From assembly GCA_002270565.1 (NCBI GenBank), contig NQMI01000046.1:241718-305717 (forward strand): a DNA stretch of 64,000 nt, written 5' to 3'. This DNA is from Stenocarpella maydis. Its lineage: Eukaryota; Ascomycota; Sordariomycetes; Diaporthales; Diaporthaceae. Position 1 is the first letter of the stretch; each line of letters begins with the position of its first letter. This document shows positions 45,159 through 57,076 of the stretch, piece by piece. The notes under the pieces are model-generated. The model had not been told where the DNA came from. It made no database searches and saw only the letters and a program-made list of their open reading frames with translations. The translations under genes were made by a program, and so were the position numbers.

Positions 45159-46973
45159 ATGTCTCTTCTCGCACTGATAGGTGCCGCTGATAATCTGAAC
45201 GAGCCGACGCCTGTTATCAACCGCCGAGCCACTATCTACGGACTTACACTGTCATCTCTGGTAAGAAGTCAGCCCCCACCGCGACCCTCGAGAAGACATA
45301 CTAACTGTTCGTTTAGATCGTTACCACATTGTGTGTCGGTCTGAGATTGTACGTGAGGTTCTTTGTAACACGATGTCCTGGTTGGGATGACTTTTGCGTG
45401 ATAATCTTAATTGTAGGTGTATCTTGCGCGGGGAAATAGGCTCGCCCGACTCCTGCTGAAAGACCAACAGCTTATAACATGGGTTACCAATGTGGGATCA
45501 TGTATTTGTGAGTGGTCTGATCCTTGCATATTGCAACTGCTCGACACCTAACGGATATTGATTGAATGAATTCAAGTAACAAACAATGGGCTGGGACAAC
45601 ATTTCGTCCTGCTGGGTCCAGATGGGATGTCGGCTTTCGTCAAGACCTTCTGGTGGTGCAACGCTTGCTACAACATGGCTTTGGCTCTGGTCAAGCTGAG
45701 CCTTCTCTTCCAATACATCCGCCTTCTCAATGAGAATCCAGCTGTAAATCAGCCGAAAACGAGGATTGCAGTCATCATTCTCATAGTTGCCACGATGATC
45801 TGGGGTATTGCTTTTACGATACTGGCCTGGGTGCCTACCATTCCTGTCGAGGCGCATTGGCACTTCTCCGAGCCTTCAATACGGTACGGATACGGTTCTA
45901 CCGACGTCGGCACCTTCGTTGCTACTTGTATGTTTATCACCAGGCCTGGTATTCTTCCTTTCATCCGAGAGCCCACTTGAATTTAGTTCCGCAAACATTA
46001 GCTGACACACGAAGATATCATCTACGGTGCTTGCAATATGGTCATTGATATCGCCGTGCTCGCCATCCCCGTTTTTTCGAGATCGATGTGGGTGATAGCC
46101 GACGAGGAGATGAAGTCACGAATAGCCATGATCGGTCTCTATATCCTTGGCGGGCTGTAAGTGTCATGTCTGTCCCATTCGCCTACCCAGGTGCCACGAG
46201 CAAATGAAGTTTTGTGTCCATTCATCGCTGCTGACAACCCTGTCTAGCTCTGTCATCTGTTCCGTGGTACGATTCATCCTCATTGTCCACGGCCGCGCAA
46301 CTGTAAGTAGCTTCCAGTCAAGATAGTGCCGTCGCAAGAAGTGACCTCCCCCATGTGCGACCCCGGCCCCAGGGCCTTCAATGTTGTAGGCTGCAGTCTT
46401 GGGAAGAGAGAGGCCATGGCCAGGCTCTGGCCTATTTCTTCATACAAGTATCGAGTTGCCTTCTCGTTGCTTTGATAGCTGACTCTGGATGTACAGACGA
46501 GCCCTACCTTTGATCCCAGCTGGTATGGCGCATCTACTTGCATTCTCTCGGTTCTAGAGGTCGACCTCGCGACAGTCGTGGCGTCTCTTCCCGTATTCTG
46601 GCCCCACTTGAGAAGGAACATCGACAAGATCATGATCACTCACGAAGTGAAGGTGACGCACGAACCGCGGTCTTTCACTCAGATTCAAGACGAGGTTGCT
46701 AAAGACGGCCAGCTGGGCGCCGGCGACGGGGAGTACAGTTGTGACCCTGCTATAATCCTGCCTTGGGAGAGTCAAGCAAAGGGTTCATCTTCTTCGAACG
46801 CCACCGAAACGATTGCGCTGCAAGACATTCGCCGCAGCAATAGCAACAAGCGGTCGAACACCGTGCGGCTTTTCAGCCCCCACAACTCATCTCACTCTCA
46901 CTCTCGCTCCCATTCTAATCCACTCAACACACGGAAGCTTAGCAAGGATAGCAACGAGATCCTTTTGAGGTGA
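45159..46973 (+). CDS. Rhodopsin-domain integral membrane protein (second copy type)
   Basis: Another seven-helix protein of the fungal rhodopsin-like family, only distantly similar to the one at 19,599. Seven exons give 421 aa: 45159..45260, 45317..45418, 45471..45507, 45577..45927, 46015..46156, 46248..46302 and 46497..46973. Family motifs are CVGLRLYVRFF with GWDDFCV, NNGLGQHF (made across intron 3), WWCNACYNMALALVKLSLLFQYIRL, YIIYGACNMVIDIAVLAIPV, and DPSWYGASTCILSVLEVDLATVVASLPVF. Exon 3 is only 37 nt; its frame was chosen because it joins VTNVGSCIL to NNGLGQHF. The cytosolic tail has a Ser/His/Arg repeat (SHSHSRSHS). It is intact although it sits in a RIP-affected island. Function unknown. 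Confidence 0.86.
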
Positions 46974-47508
46974 TCAGGTCAATCACTTCTAGGGGCAGGG
47001 GCCCCGGGGAATCCTGCCCGGAGGTGTAAGGTCGTTCTAAGTCGAGGCAAACTGCTGCTGCCTTCATTACCTGACTTAGGTGGTCAACAGTTAGCTTCTC
47101 GATGAAATTTAACTGGGAAGCCAAGCAAACCTTCCAGTCCGATGCTTTAGGGCACTCCTCAAGGTTACTCATGCGATCGGATAAATGACGCAAGTATGAG
47201 CTGCCCGTCAACTCTGAGAATTTGAATGCACCTTCACCTTGTAGCCTTTCCGGCTTCTCATTTATACGTCGGTCACTTTGGTTCTGAGACTTGACTTCAA
47301 CCCACTTAGCCATCTCTGTCAATTTCGAAGCCTAAAATCGAGTTGTGCGGGCGGTTTGAGGAGGTTTCTTCGAAGCTGTAACTTCCCATTTCATATTAGA
47401 CAGCGTACAGTAGACTGCTCAAGTATGTATGTACAATGACTGGCAACCCTTAGAGTTTTCAGGAGCAGGTCGAATGCCCACCGTCTAAAGCAACGCATTA
47501 GTATCGAA
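46974..47508. other. Spacer downstream of the rhodopsin-domain gene
   Basis: Minus-strand frame of 127 codons (46,939-47,322) overlaps the end of the membrane-protein gene and resembles nothing known. It might be the decayed continuation of the NLR-like fragment to its right, but I cannot show that. Confidence 0.4.
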
Positions 47509-47823
47509 TCAGTTGCCCAGGAGCCAGTTCAGGAAGGATTCACGCTTCTGATTGCGCCATTCCTTTTCCTCTTGCCATGTCGTGCTCTCTGCCAGTGTGG
47601 GCCACCCTCTTGGGGCGTTACTAGACTGCGCAGCAGAGGGCTCTGAATCATACAGCAGCCAGCGAAATGTCTGCGCATGTGGCATTCCGACTGTGCGCTC
47701 TCGATCACCATGTCCCGCGAACCACAACTTCTTGAGGATAACATCTTCTTCAGTGACAACCCGTGTTGCTTTGACGAGCTTGGCAAGAGATTCTTGGATC
47801 GCGGGAAGGAGAAACAGACATCA
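47509..47823 (-). pseudogene. Fragment resembling the region before the NACHT domain of a fungal NLR-like protein
   Basis: An open frame without ATG reads SLAKLVKATRVVTEED, then KKLWFAGHGDRERTVG, MPHAQTFRWLLYDSEP and KRESFLNWLLGN, followed at once by TGA (47,509-47,511). In fungal NACHT/NLR-like proteins this layout (a short helix, then a variant of ..AHxxTFxWLF.., then FLxWLxSG) stands just before the Walker A segment GxGKST. Here the frame stops where Walker A should begin and no P-loop follows, so the fragment is truncated. Upstream an in-frame stop precedes it. The match is by pattern memory, not by alignment. It sits in a decayed, TE-adjacent region, where such genes are often found. Confidence 0.4.
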
Positions 47824-50800
47824 CCGAAGCACAACATTTTGAGAGTTTACGTCACTAGTCGTAGCGCTGGCAGTGAGAAAAGTGAGAAAAGCAGATCGAT
47901 TTCTTGTGCCGTTTGCTCCTTTGCATCAATCATCAGCCAGACATGAGTTCCATTTATCAATGAGCGCTCTTGATGGATTGCACCAGCTCCTGCCGTAGAG
48001 TTATAATTAGCATCACCACCAGCGCGGAAACGCTTCAGAGTCGGTCACCCCGTCTTGATGAGGTGCCTCGAGCATAACAGTGTCGGTTTCTCACCAAAAC
48101 CTCGCCAAGTGCTGTCAAGCAGTACTTGACGAACACCGCAATCATTCTTCCGGACTGTGTAGCAGGGTTTGAGTGCATCACCCATGCAAGTGTACCGAGG
48201 CGTTCGGATGGCTTGCAAACATATTTGAGTCTAATTCCTCACAGTTTTCTCCAGAATTTTCCTCTTCCTTTGACCCTAGAAAGCTCTTTGTCGGAATGTT
48301 CAAGCTACTCCTCTCCGAATACCTACTCCTTGGAACTTTCGGCTACAGATCGGATGCCAGGGCGACATGACGCTGCAGTCTGCCGTCTACCACGATCCTT
48401 GGCATCGGAATGTAAAAAGCCTTGGCCGAAGCAAGTCAGCCATCAGTTGACACGGGGTAGGAACAAAGCAGGAGATGTTTGGGGAGGTGCTAATGTCCGC
48501 ATCGAAAGGAGTGGTGATGCATGGGTTATTGATTTCGAGAGCCGGTATACTCAGGGCTGGGTTGATAAAGAGAAGGCCGGGACAAAAGAAGGTGACGTAC
48601 AGGGGCCGAACAAAATATTGGATATCTAGGTAAGTATGATCTCAGGCATGCCTATTGAGCAGACTACTATTACAGTGTAGCTGAAGGCAAATTTGCCCTT
48701 ACTAATCCAGTCTGATAGGTGCATATACATTCAACTTGCAATTCTTCTGTCTCCTTTGTAAAGCCTTACTAGCAAAATTTTCAATACATAGTCCTAGTCT
48801 CAACTATTTTAGAGAGCACAATGTAGTAGTAGAGTTTAACCTCGATGTTACTTGAGTAATTCTATAGAGTAGTTGTATTCTTTGAGATCTTCTAGCAAGC
48901 CAGAATGCTGATAGTTACCCTAAGAGACAATGGTTATACGTTGTGTGGAATTCGTTTGTGATGCACTGCTCTGAACAGTGAACATTTAAGTGTATGGAAA
49001 CTACTAGTGTTGACTTAGAAGCTACCATTTTACACCAAAACTCTTAGTATTTGACCATGGCTAGATAGTCCATTAAGTTTGACAGTCAAAAGCGGGCTGC
49101 TATGACTCGTTCAAGTATACCATGAAGCCGAGCAGTTGCTGCCAACCAAGTTTGACACCACGTCTGGTTGAGTATTCTTTGTCCTTGTGCCCGGAGCACG
49201 TGTTCACCAACTTGCTACACTCCCTTGGTACAAGTAATTCAGTTTCACCACCCTGCCAAGCAGGCACTATCTTTCTTTGACAGCTCGGCGAAGAAATACG
49301 TTACGGTCAGCCAAGTCAAGCGACAGTGGGCAAATCCCCCAAGCTAAACATCGCGGGGGGGGGGGGGTGGTCTTTTAGCGTATGATTACTATTGGCCTCC
49401 GTCACTCGTCCCCGTTCCCAAGTGTCCACCGTGTGCCAATGTTGATCACGGCACTAGAAGGTAAGGCTGGCATGGTGTCTGATGTCAGCCCTGAGGGCCT
49501 TGGCTCCTCGGGAGATGATCACAAAGATCACTGGACCAAGCAATACTATGCAAGGCGCGCGCGGAACGCTGAGGACTGTATGCATGCGCCCTGGCCCCAA
49601 AGCAGGGCTGGTCTCGGCGACTTCTGCCCTCTGATTCTGCGCGTGTCGGCCATGTTGTTGTATATTCCCTACTTACTCTTGCAACAGTCGGTGTTCCGAT
49701 AGGGCGAGGTCTCCCGACGTCACGCATCGTGCATACCGAAGAAACAGCAATAATAAAACGGACCGGTGCTGATATACATGCCAGGGTGGCTGTCGGGGCT
49801 CCTGTCGCATTACCAGAAATTCCTGTGAGGTACGAGTGTAGCAAACTGCGCGAATTAACAACAAAAACTCGGTCATACCCGCTGAGCCACAGTCACGCAA
49901 CACTTATTATTAATTATAAGCCCCAACTCAGCAGGCCTGCCGTGCCCAGAGACGAAGCACGCCGAGGTTACGGGCCCCCTTTCCAGCTACCAAAATATTC
50001 ACACGGCTGCCTCAGTCTTGCTCACCCCCTGTGTCATGCCCTCGGAGAGTCGCGGGCGGGGTTGTTTTGGAGGCAGATCACAAACAACCGCCTGACTCGG
50101 GGGGCTACATGCTAGTGTATACGATTGCTTGTAATGCCAGCGAGCGATCGCACTAGAATCCCCTGCAGAAACTGCTTCCACGGGGAGGTTCCCAGAGCCT
50201 CCCGCGGATCTGTTTCGGCGATCTTGGCGATCTAAGGTGTATACCTGTATACCTAGGCACTCCGTGGATCCAGGTGCCGGCAGCAACCTGAGAGGCGCAG
50301 GGGGCGAACTGCTTGGGGGTTTCCCCGGCAAAAGGAAGAATACCATGCAGACCACCACAAAGAAGAAGAAGAAGAAGAAGAAGCAAGATGTTCCTCGCTG
50401 ACCAGATCTTGGCCGAGTCTATCCTCCCGGTGGGTGGGTGTGAGTGTTGAGCATCTGTACCCGGCGGCACCGCCGTCGGCGAGCAGAGGAATGCCTGCAC
50501 CGGGGGAGGGGGGGGGTAGGGGAGTAAAGGATGAATAGCTAAAGCCCCTTTGCCGGAGTATTTATTACAAACCTTAACATGGGCTGAAAGGCACGCTTTC
50601 CATACGGAAATGCGCCTAACCACAGCGTGGACGTGCATGGAGGTGCAGTGGCAGAGGTCCCAGGCGTGGCTGGAAATGTCACAGGACCTTTCTCGAATTG
50701 GGAAACCGGTAAATAAAATTTAGTGGACCCCGCGTGTTGGTGGTCGACAGGGGCTGACCTGCGAACCTGAGACGGCTGCGGCATGGATCAAGATCTGCTT

Positions 50801-51543
50801 GGTCCTCCGCTTCTGGCGCCATATTCTCCTTGGCAAATCCTCGGCAGGGATTGGTGATGTTTGACGACATCTCCTTGCTTTCTCCTCCTACCTGTCGTAG
50901 GCTGCGCGCTAGGTCACAGAGACACGGCTTTGTGGTTTGGGACTGGATCGCGCAGTCAAGGAAGGGCCGGAGCGCAGGTTGAGGACACGAGACACTGGAA
51001 GCCGTGGTGTGGCTACGATAGAGAGGTTGGTAAGTGTGAGAGGAACGCGGGTTCATCACATTTTTCTTTTTTCTTTTTTCTGTTTGTTTTCCAAGTTGTC
51101 AACGGCGTGCACAAGAGAGTTCATCTCAACGGGATCAATCCCATTACATTCAAACCCTCTCTGAACACTGGACAACCGTGAGCGTCAAAGCGGTCTCCAC
51201 CAAGTCTAAATTACAAGCATATCTGTGTCATGTGGCTTTTCCTCCAGAGAAAACGCAGGAGCTAAATGTGATGAATAAGAGAGAGATATTGTGACATCGG
51301 AGCAGCAGCAGGAGCAGCAGTACAAGAAACGACCTTCGTAGACCCATCATATCCGTCATCATCAAGAGGGCAGGCGACCTGGCGTGCTAAATCCGACGGC
51401 AAGCAAGAGCATAGAGAGTGACGTGGTTGAGTTAGACAGTAGCGATCGGTCGGTGGCCAGCCAGTCCAAAAAAGGGGTATCACGGAGACAGTGACCACCA
51501 TTGCGTCTGGAGGTAAAAGGACTCAAGATCTGCCAGGTTCTCT
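47824..51543. other. Gene-poor region right of the island
   Basis: About 3.7 kb with no supportable gene. A 167-codon plus frame at 48,126-48,629 has no family resemblance. Low-complexity tracts: a 13-nt G run at 49,355-49,367, (GAA)n at 50,361-50,384 and a pyrimidine run near 51,060. The last part is the 3' flank of the gene at 51,544. Confidence 0.5.
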
Positions 51544-53271
51544 CTATGCCGCGCCCTGCGAATTGCACGTCTGCTCCTGCGCCCCGCAGTCGGCGACTGT
51601 CTTGCCGGAGACCTTCCCTGAGTTGACGGCGTCCGCGCATGCGTTGTTCTGGATCGCGCAGGCGCGCTGGAGGGCGGCGCCTTTATTAACGAAAGTGTTG
51701 CCGTTGACTTCAAAGGGCCTGTCCGGATTGCCGGAATCCGTCACCTCTGGTGCAGAGATGCCGCCGATGGCACCACCGGCTGAGGAGGCGGCGTTGCCTT
51801 TGGATTCGTTCGCGGATGCGTTCGAATTATTTCCTTCCGCCGCGGCCTGTTGGGAGTTACCATTCTGTCCCGTTGAACCTTGATTTGCTTGTCCAGCCGA
51901 GGATGAGGAGCCTGATGCTGTGGAGGGTGCAGTGGCAGATGAAGGAGTCGCACCGTTTTGTTTGGAGGCATTGGAGTTGGTGTTGGAATTGGACGCGCCC
52001 TGGGAGTTTTGAGAATTACCTTGTCCTTGTCCTTGGCCACGGCCACCGCCACCGCCGGCCTGTTGACCCTGGCCTCGTTGTTGACCACCCTGGCCCTGGC
52101 CCTGGCCCTGGCCGCCGTTGTTGTTGTTGTTGTTGTTGTTGTTGCCTCCGCCGCCGCCGCCGCCGCCACCTCCAATTTTAATCTAGAGACATAATTAATT
52201 ATTGCGTTCTGAGGTCACTTTGCAATGAGGTTTGGTACTTACTCTCAGGCAGTCATCTTGGGCACCACTAGGAACGAATCACGTCAGTAATGCTCTGGCT
52301 ATGAATGCATGGACACATAGGCAGGAGATACATACCGCTGAGCAACAGGCATGAGAATAGGCTGGTGGTTGGAAGCACCGGCCATGGTGCAGATACGGTA
52401 GTTGCCAGCGGGGAGACCACCAGTGACGGTGGCCTTCAGGAGTCCTTGTCCGTTGCCGGCATCATTGATACCCTTGAAGAAGACGAACTTGGAAGCATCC
52501 AGAGGCTGGGTCGGGGTGAGAGAGTTGCCAAGGTCCTGAATGGTGACGTGGGTGTGGCCAATAACCTTGCCTCCGTTTCCGAGCTGCTGGGGAGCAGCGT
52601 AGTAGGTGTTGTCGGGGTTGGTGAAGGTGCCCAGGTCCATGTTGGCGATCTGAACGGTGACATCAAAGTCCTGGTTCGGCTGGGGCTCCTTGCCGGGCAG
52701 AGGGTTTGTGATGACGGTCGACGCCATGTTGGCCTGTGCTGGGATCTCGCCCATGGGGATACCATTGCAGGATCCAGCCTTGTTCTGCACACCGTTGGTC
52801 AGGGTCTTGCCGGCGCAGAAGTTGATGAAGTTGTTGTTGTCGGTCTTGGAAGGGGCCTGGCCCGCCTCGGCCCCGGCCTCCTGTCCGTTTGATTTCGAGC
52901 CATCCTGAACGGCATTGGCTGCCAGGCAGTTGCCGCCGCCGTTGCCGCCACCGCCGTTGCCGCCACCGCCGTTGCCGCCACCACCGTTGTTATTGTTGTT
53001 GTTGTTGTTGTCTGGTTTGAGCGTTAGCAATTGTTGATAATGGGCTCCGATTTTCATTTGCAACAGATCGCGCGAAAGACAAAACAAGAAACCTACTGCC
53101 TCCTTGCCCCTGGCCACCTTGGCCTTGACCTCCTCGTCCCTGGCCACCGCCGCCTCGACCATTACCGAATTGCCGCGAGACCAGATGGCCCTCCTGGTGT
53201 CGGTGGATGGCAGAGGCCTCGGCGATGGCAGAGAGGCCCATGAGGGCGAAGACGAGCGTGTTCAGCTGCAT
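51544..53271 (-). CDS. Secreted Gly/Asn-rich protein with conserved core
   Basis: A 504-aa secreted protein of a conserved ascomycete family that I believe is often mislabelled 'ribosomal protein s17'; it is not ribosomal. Four exons: 53271..53097, 53011..52336, 52267..52243 (25 nt) and 52182..51544. A signal peptide (MQLNTLVFALMGLSAIAEASA) is followed by a Gly/Gln-rich tract, an Asn run and (GGGGN) repeats. The core spans NFINFCAGKTLTNGVQNKAG, GSCNGIPMGEIP, NTYYAAPQQLGNGGKVIGHT, HVTIQDLGNSLTP and NYRICTMAGASNHQP. Then GAQDDC, a second Gly/Asn/Gln/Ser tract of about 110 aa and a C-terminal module (NGNTFVNKGAALQRACAIQ) with further cysteines. The two low-complexity tracts flank the core and begin next to introns. 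Likely cell wall or extracellular; function unknown. Confidence 0.86.
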
Positions 53272-56200
53272 CTTGGGAGAGATAGTTTGGTATTTGTGTG
53301 AATTAAGATGTGCTCGTTAGCCGGTAGGTTTGGGCGTTGAAAAATTGAAGCCGTCGTCCTAGACGAGGGTTGGTACCAGACCAAGAGAAGAATATGCGAG
53401 CTTGGTGTGAAAAAAGGAATGACGACGAGGTTCACGACAGAAAACCACGTTTACATCCGACGAAGAGAGCGAACGAATGTAAAAAAATTTGCACAACCAG
53501 CGCAAGGCGACGAAGTAGATGAGACGTTCAGGTCGAGCAGATAAAGAGCGTAGAATGAATGTGGGCGAGGGGGGAATTTAGATATAGCTATGGGCGAGCC
53601 AAGACCGGCCGCTTTATATCCAAATGCTTGAGTGGTTTCGCTTGCCCCCATCGCCAAGACGCCAAGCCGTGTGCTGCCGGGGTGTGTTTAGGTGGTCGAG
53701 GTGGACATTGTCGCGGGCCTTGGTGTGAGTGCTCGCGATGGCGGCCGTGGGAGGGCGCGCATGGCAAAGGACGCAGGCGAGCCGCGCTTGCAGGCGCAGG
53801 AGGAGGAGAAGCCCCACGGTCAGGGACCGAGACGCAGGGGTTTTGTTCCAACAGGGTTGGATCCCTGCAGCGGGTTTTTAAGGTTAAATCAGGTGGGCTT
53901 CAGCGCTGCCGCGGGTACACAGTTGCACACACACAGACACACAGACACACAGACGAGATGCTCCTCGTCGTGGTCTCCCCTGGGATGCGAGGCGCATCAA
54001 GGGGATCATGGAGCGCAGACAGGGAACAGACCCTAGGCGCTTGGCACCGTGGCAGAAGATGCGAGACGGGGCGGAGATGACGGGCAGGGCTGAAGGGGGT
54101 ACCGAGGAACAGGGAACAAATGATGAGCACAATGATGGCCATCTTAAGTCGATCTTGTCACAGGCCGTTGTACGTCCCAAGTACCAGGCCACCCAGAGGG
54201 CCAGCCAGCATGAACCCAGTGCCGAGGCGCACGGGACCCGGCAACCATCTCGTCTGTTTTCCGCTGAGCACAAAGGGCCGGCTGCGACTGGCTCGACTGG
54301 CTCGCTGGTTCGACTGGTCCGGAGAGGGAGGCGAGCAGCCGGGATGGCCCCCAGAGCATCTCAGGCACGGCCAGTCCGGAGGATCACGACTGGCTGTGCA
54401 GCCTGATAGGCTCCAGCAGCGGCGTCAAGCGCAGCTCGGAACGCTATCTGATAATTTGGGGACCGTTGTGGTGAGGCTGGCTCGAGCCGAAAGAGACGGG
54501 GTAAGGACCGGACGACGACGACAGAGGCCGGGACATTGGCGAGGAGGAGGCGTGGGGGGGGGCCTCGACGTTGATGCGGCTCAAATCGTCAGAGGGTATT
54601 TACTGGGACCCCTGCTAGCGGGCTGTGGCAGCGGGGCCAGCCCGACACGGCTGGTGCTGATTGGCCTACGGCCGCCGATCAAGCTCGTTGGGTTTCGGAT
54701 GCCTTTTCATGCCATGGGTCTGTGACGCGAACCCACGCCTCAGGTGTTCCCGCCCTCGAAGCAAGCGCTCGCTCGCTCGCTCATCTGCCTTTCTCTCTCC
54801 CTCACACACACTCTCTCTCTGCCTGCTCCTCCTTCCTGCCCCCCCTCCATGGGCTTGCAGCCGCATCCGGGCAGCCGCAGGGGCACACAAGGGGGAGATT
54901 CCGACGTACCGAACCCCATTCTGCTCGTGGGCCGGTGAGCCTGGTGACGGAACCGGGCCCACAACCAGTATCTGTCTGTCTGACTGACCGACTGACTGAC
55001 TGCTCGACTGCCTAGATGCCCGCTGGTACAAGATACCACCCACCCACGGCGCTTGTGTGCGGCGCTACGTGTACCACCATTGTGTTTAGGATTGTGGCTT
55101 GGTGTCCCAACCACCCCCGAAAAGGCAGCTTGCTGGGAGCATACTATGAGCCCTCCCCGAACATGGTGCTGCAAATGACATGCAGGTACTTCGCAGCTAC
55201 CTCGCTGCCCCTGCTGGCGATCGAAGTTTGCTGACTCTCTCGCCAGCGCCATGTGAGCATCACCGTTCAGTCCAGCAATGATTCGCCCATGGGTGCCACA
55301 CCTGACAGAGCAGATCATGTTTTTGTGTCTGGGCTCTAATTACAGGGTGGTGGCTGAGTCTAGTTTGCAGTTGGAAAACTCCGCGATAGCGCCAAACCAC
55401 TCCCACGGCGCGTGGATTCCTTGTGACTACTGATCGCCATCCACTGGAGTCTTTGATTCGGATATGGGTGGTTGTACATATTGCCCTATGCATGGGTCGG
55501 CCAGATGCCGAATTTTGCCCTCCACCTCCACCACAAACATCATCGGACAATCTGTCATCTTGTCTTTGTCTCGTCCTCCCAGTGTTCCGGCAGACCTCGT
55601 TGCATATCGGTACCAAATCTCACGCCTCAACAGTTTGATCGATTGGGCTTCTACGGCATCTCGGTCTTGGCCCTCGCTCTAGGCAGCGGGACAACCCACT
55701 CCACGTGCCGGGAACAAAACAAGCGACAACCCATCCTCTCCGACCTTCCTTCACGGACGAGTCTCAACCAGGTGGAGCCGCTGATGCAATGTCCACAAAA
55801 ACAACGCTCCCTCCCGCACCTTGGTCCAGCCTCTGTACGTTGATTCTCGCCAATTGTTTTTTTTTTTTTTTTTTGGGAGGGGGGCAATAGTTGAGACCAC
55901 GCTGATGGGCTTCATGTCGGACAAGCCCTGCAAGACTGGACGACGAGACGAGCAACGACGTATTATAGCTTATACGATGTAGATTATAGTTTTTTTTATA
56001 TAATCTTCCAAAATTGAGTATTATTCAGTGAGTCGGAGTCGCAAAGAGTCGCAGAGAGTCGCCCTCCTCCACCACCCAAAACATCTTGGCTGTTTGACTG
56101 CCCCTGCTGCGAGGATGCAGCGTAGGATTGGTCGGGCTACTCGGCGAAACTGACTTCGGATATAGCCCGGACATCCCTGGGCTGGCCTCTGCGGCCCCCC

Positions 56201-57076
56201 CCCCCCGGAAGAGGATACAGCTATAGCTCAACTTCAGATATGAGATACCACGACCTACCATTACCTCGTTCCTGCCTGTTGCCCTCGGTCCAACGCACCA
56301 TCCAATCCACAAGATCCCGGCCGAACCTGCATCGACCCGGCCCGCCAAGCTTATTCCTTTGCCGATGGACTTTGGCCGACGGCTCGACTTCAAGATGCCC
56401 GGAGTTAAGCTTCAGTCAGGCAACGAACCTTCCGCACACTCCGGCTGCCACCAAAGAGAATAAGCCGGCTCTGGGTGGTGGTAAGCGGTGGTGTGCCGAA
56501 GCCGGCTGATTTCCTTCTCTGCCAGTCCGGGTATGCAGGACCGCGCACTGCTCTCCGCGTCAGACAGCCTCCAGTATTCAAGCTTGAGTTAATTTGGTAG
56601 CCATGGGCTTTGACCTCGCAGAACTGACTTTGGCGCAATTTGTCAGTTCTGCTTGTTTTTGCACGATCCACCACCACCGCCGAACCAGCCCATGCCCAAG
56701 TAACCCCACGAGCCGGAGGGCTGGCCCTAGGCCATTAGAGAAGCGATTATACTTTTCCCTCACCCCGGGATGCCAGGATTCGACACGACACGACTCGACA
56801 ATTTGTTTGAACATGATGATGTGAGGTATGCCAAGTTGTTGTTAGTGCGCATGTGGAACCAGCTTGCCAGCCTGCAAACCGTTTTGCATTGTCAGATCAT
56901 ACATATAACGTACTTGACACAGATGACCGCATACACAAGCACTGGGGTTGCGCTCTTATTCAAACCACGAGGCCAGAGGTGCGCGTCCATGGATTCTGAG
57001 CGGGGGTGGTTGGTTACAACATCAACTTCGCATGAGCCTGGGCATTTATTCTAGCCCTTGGCTACGTATACCCCGA
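53272..57076. other. Long intergenic region with microsatellites
   Basis: About 3.8 kb without a supportable gene between two genes on the minus strand. It carries (ACACAGAC)n at 53,927-53,954, GCTC units at about 54,765-54,784, CACA/CTCT runs at about 54,800-54,822, (CTGT/CTGA)n at 54,971-55,003, an 18-nt T run at 55,857-55,874 and a 13-nt C run at 56,194-56,206. Open frames are random-looking. Confidence 0.55.

Noticed and set aside
48126..48629. 167-codon plus-strand open frame
   Set aside because: No signal peptide, domain or intron pattern; composition like the surrounding non-coding DNA.
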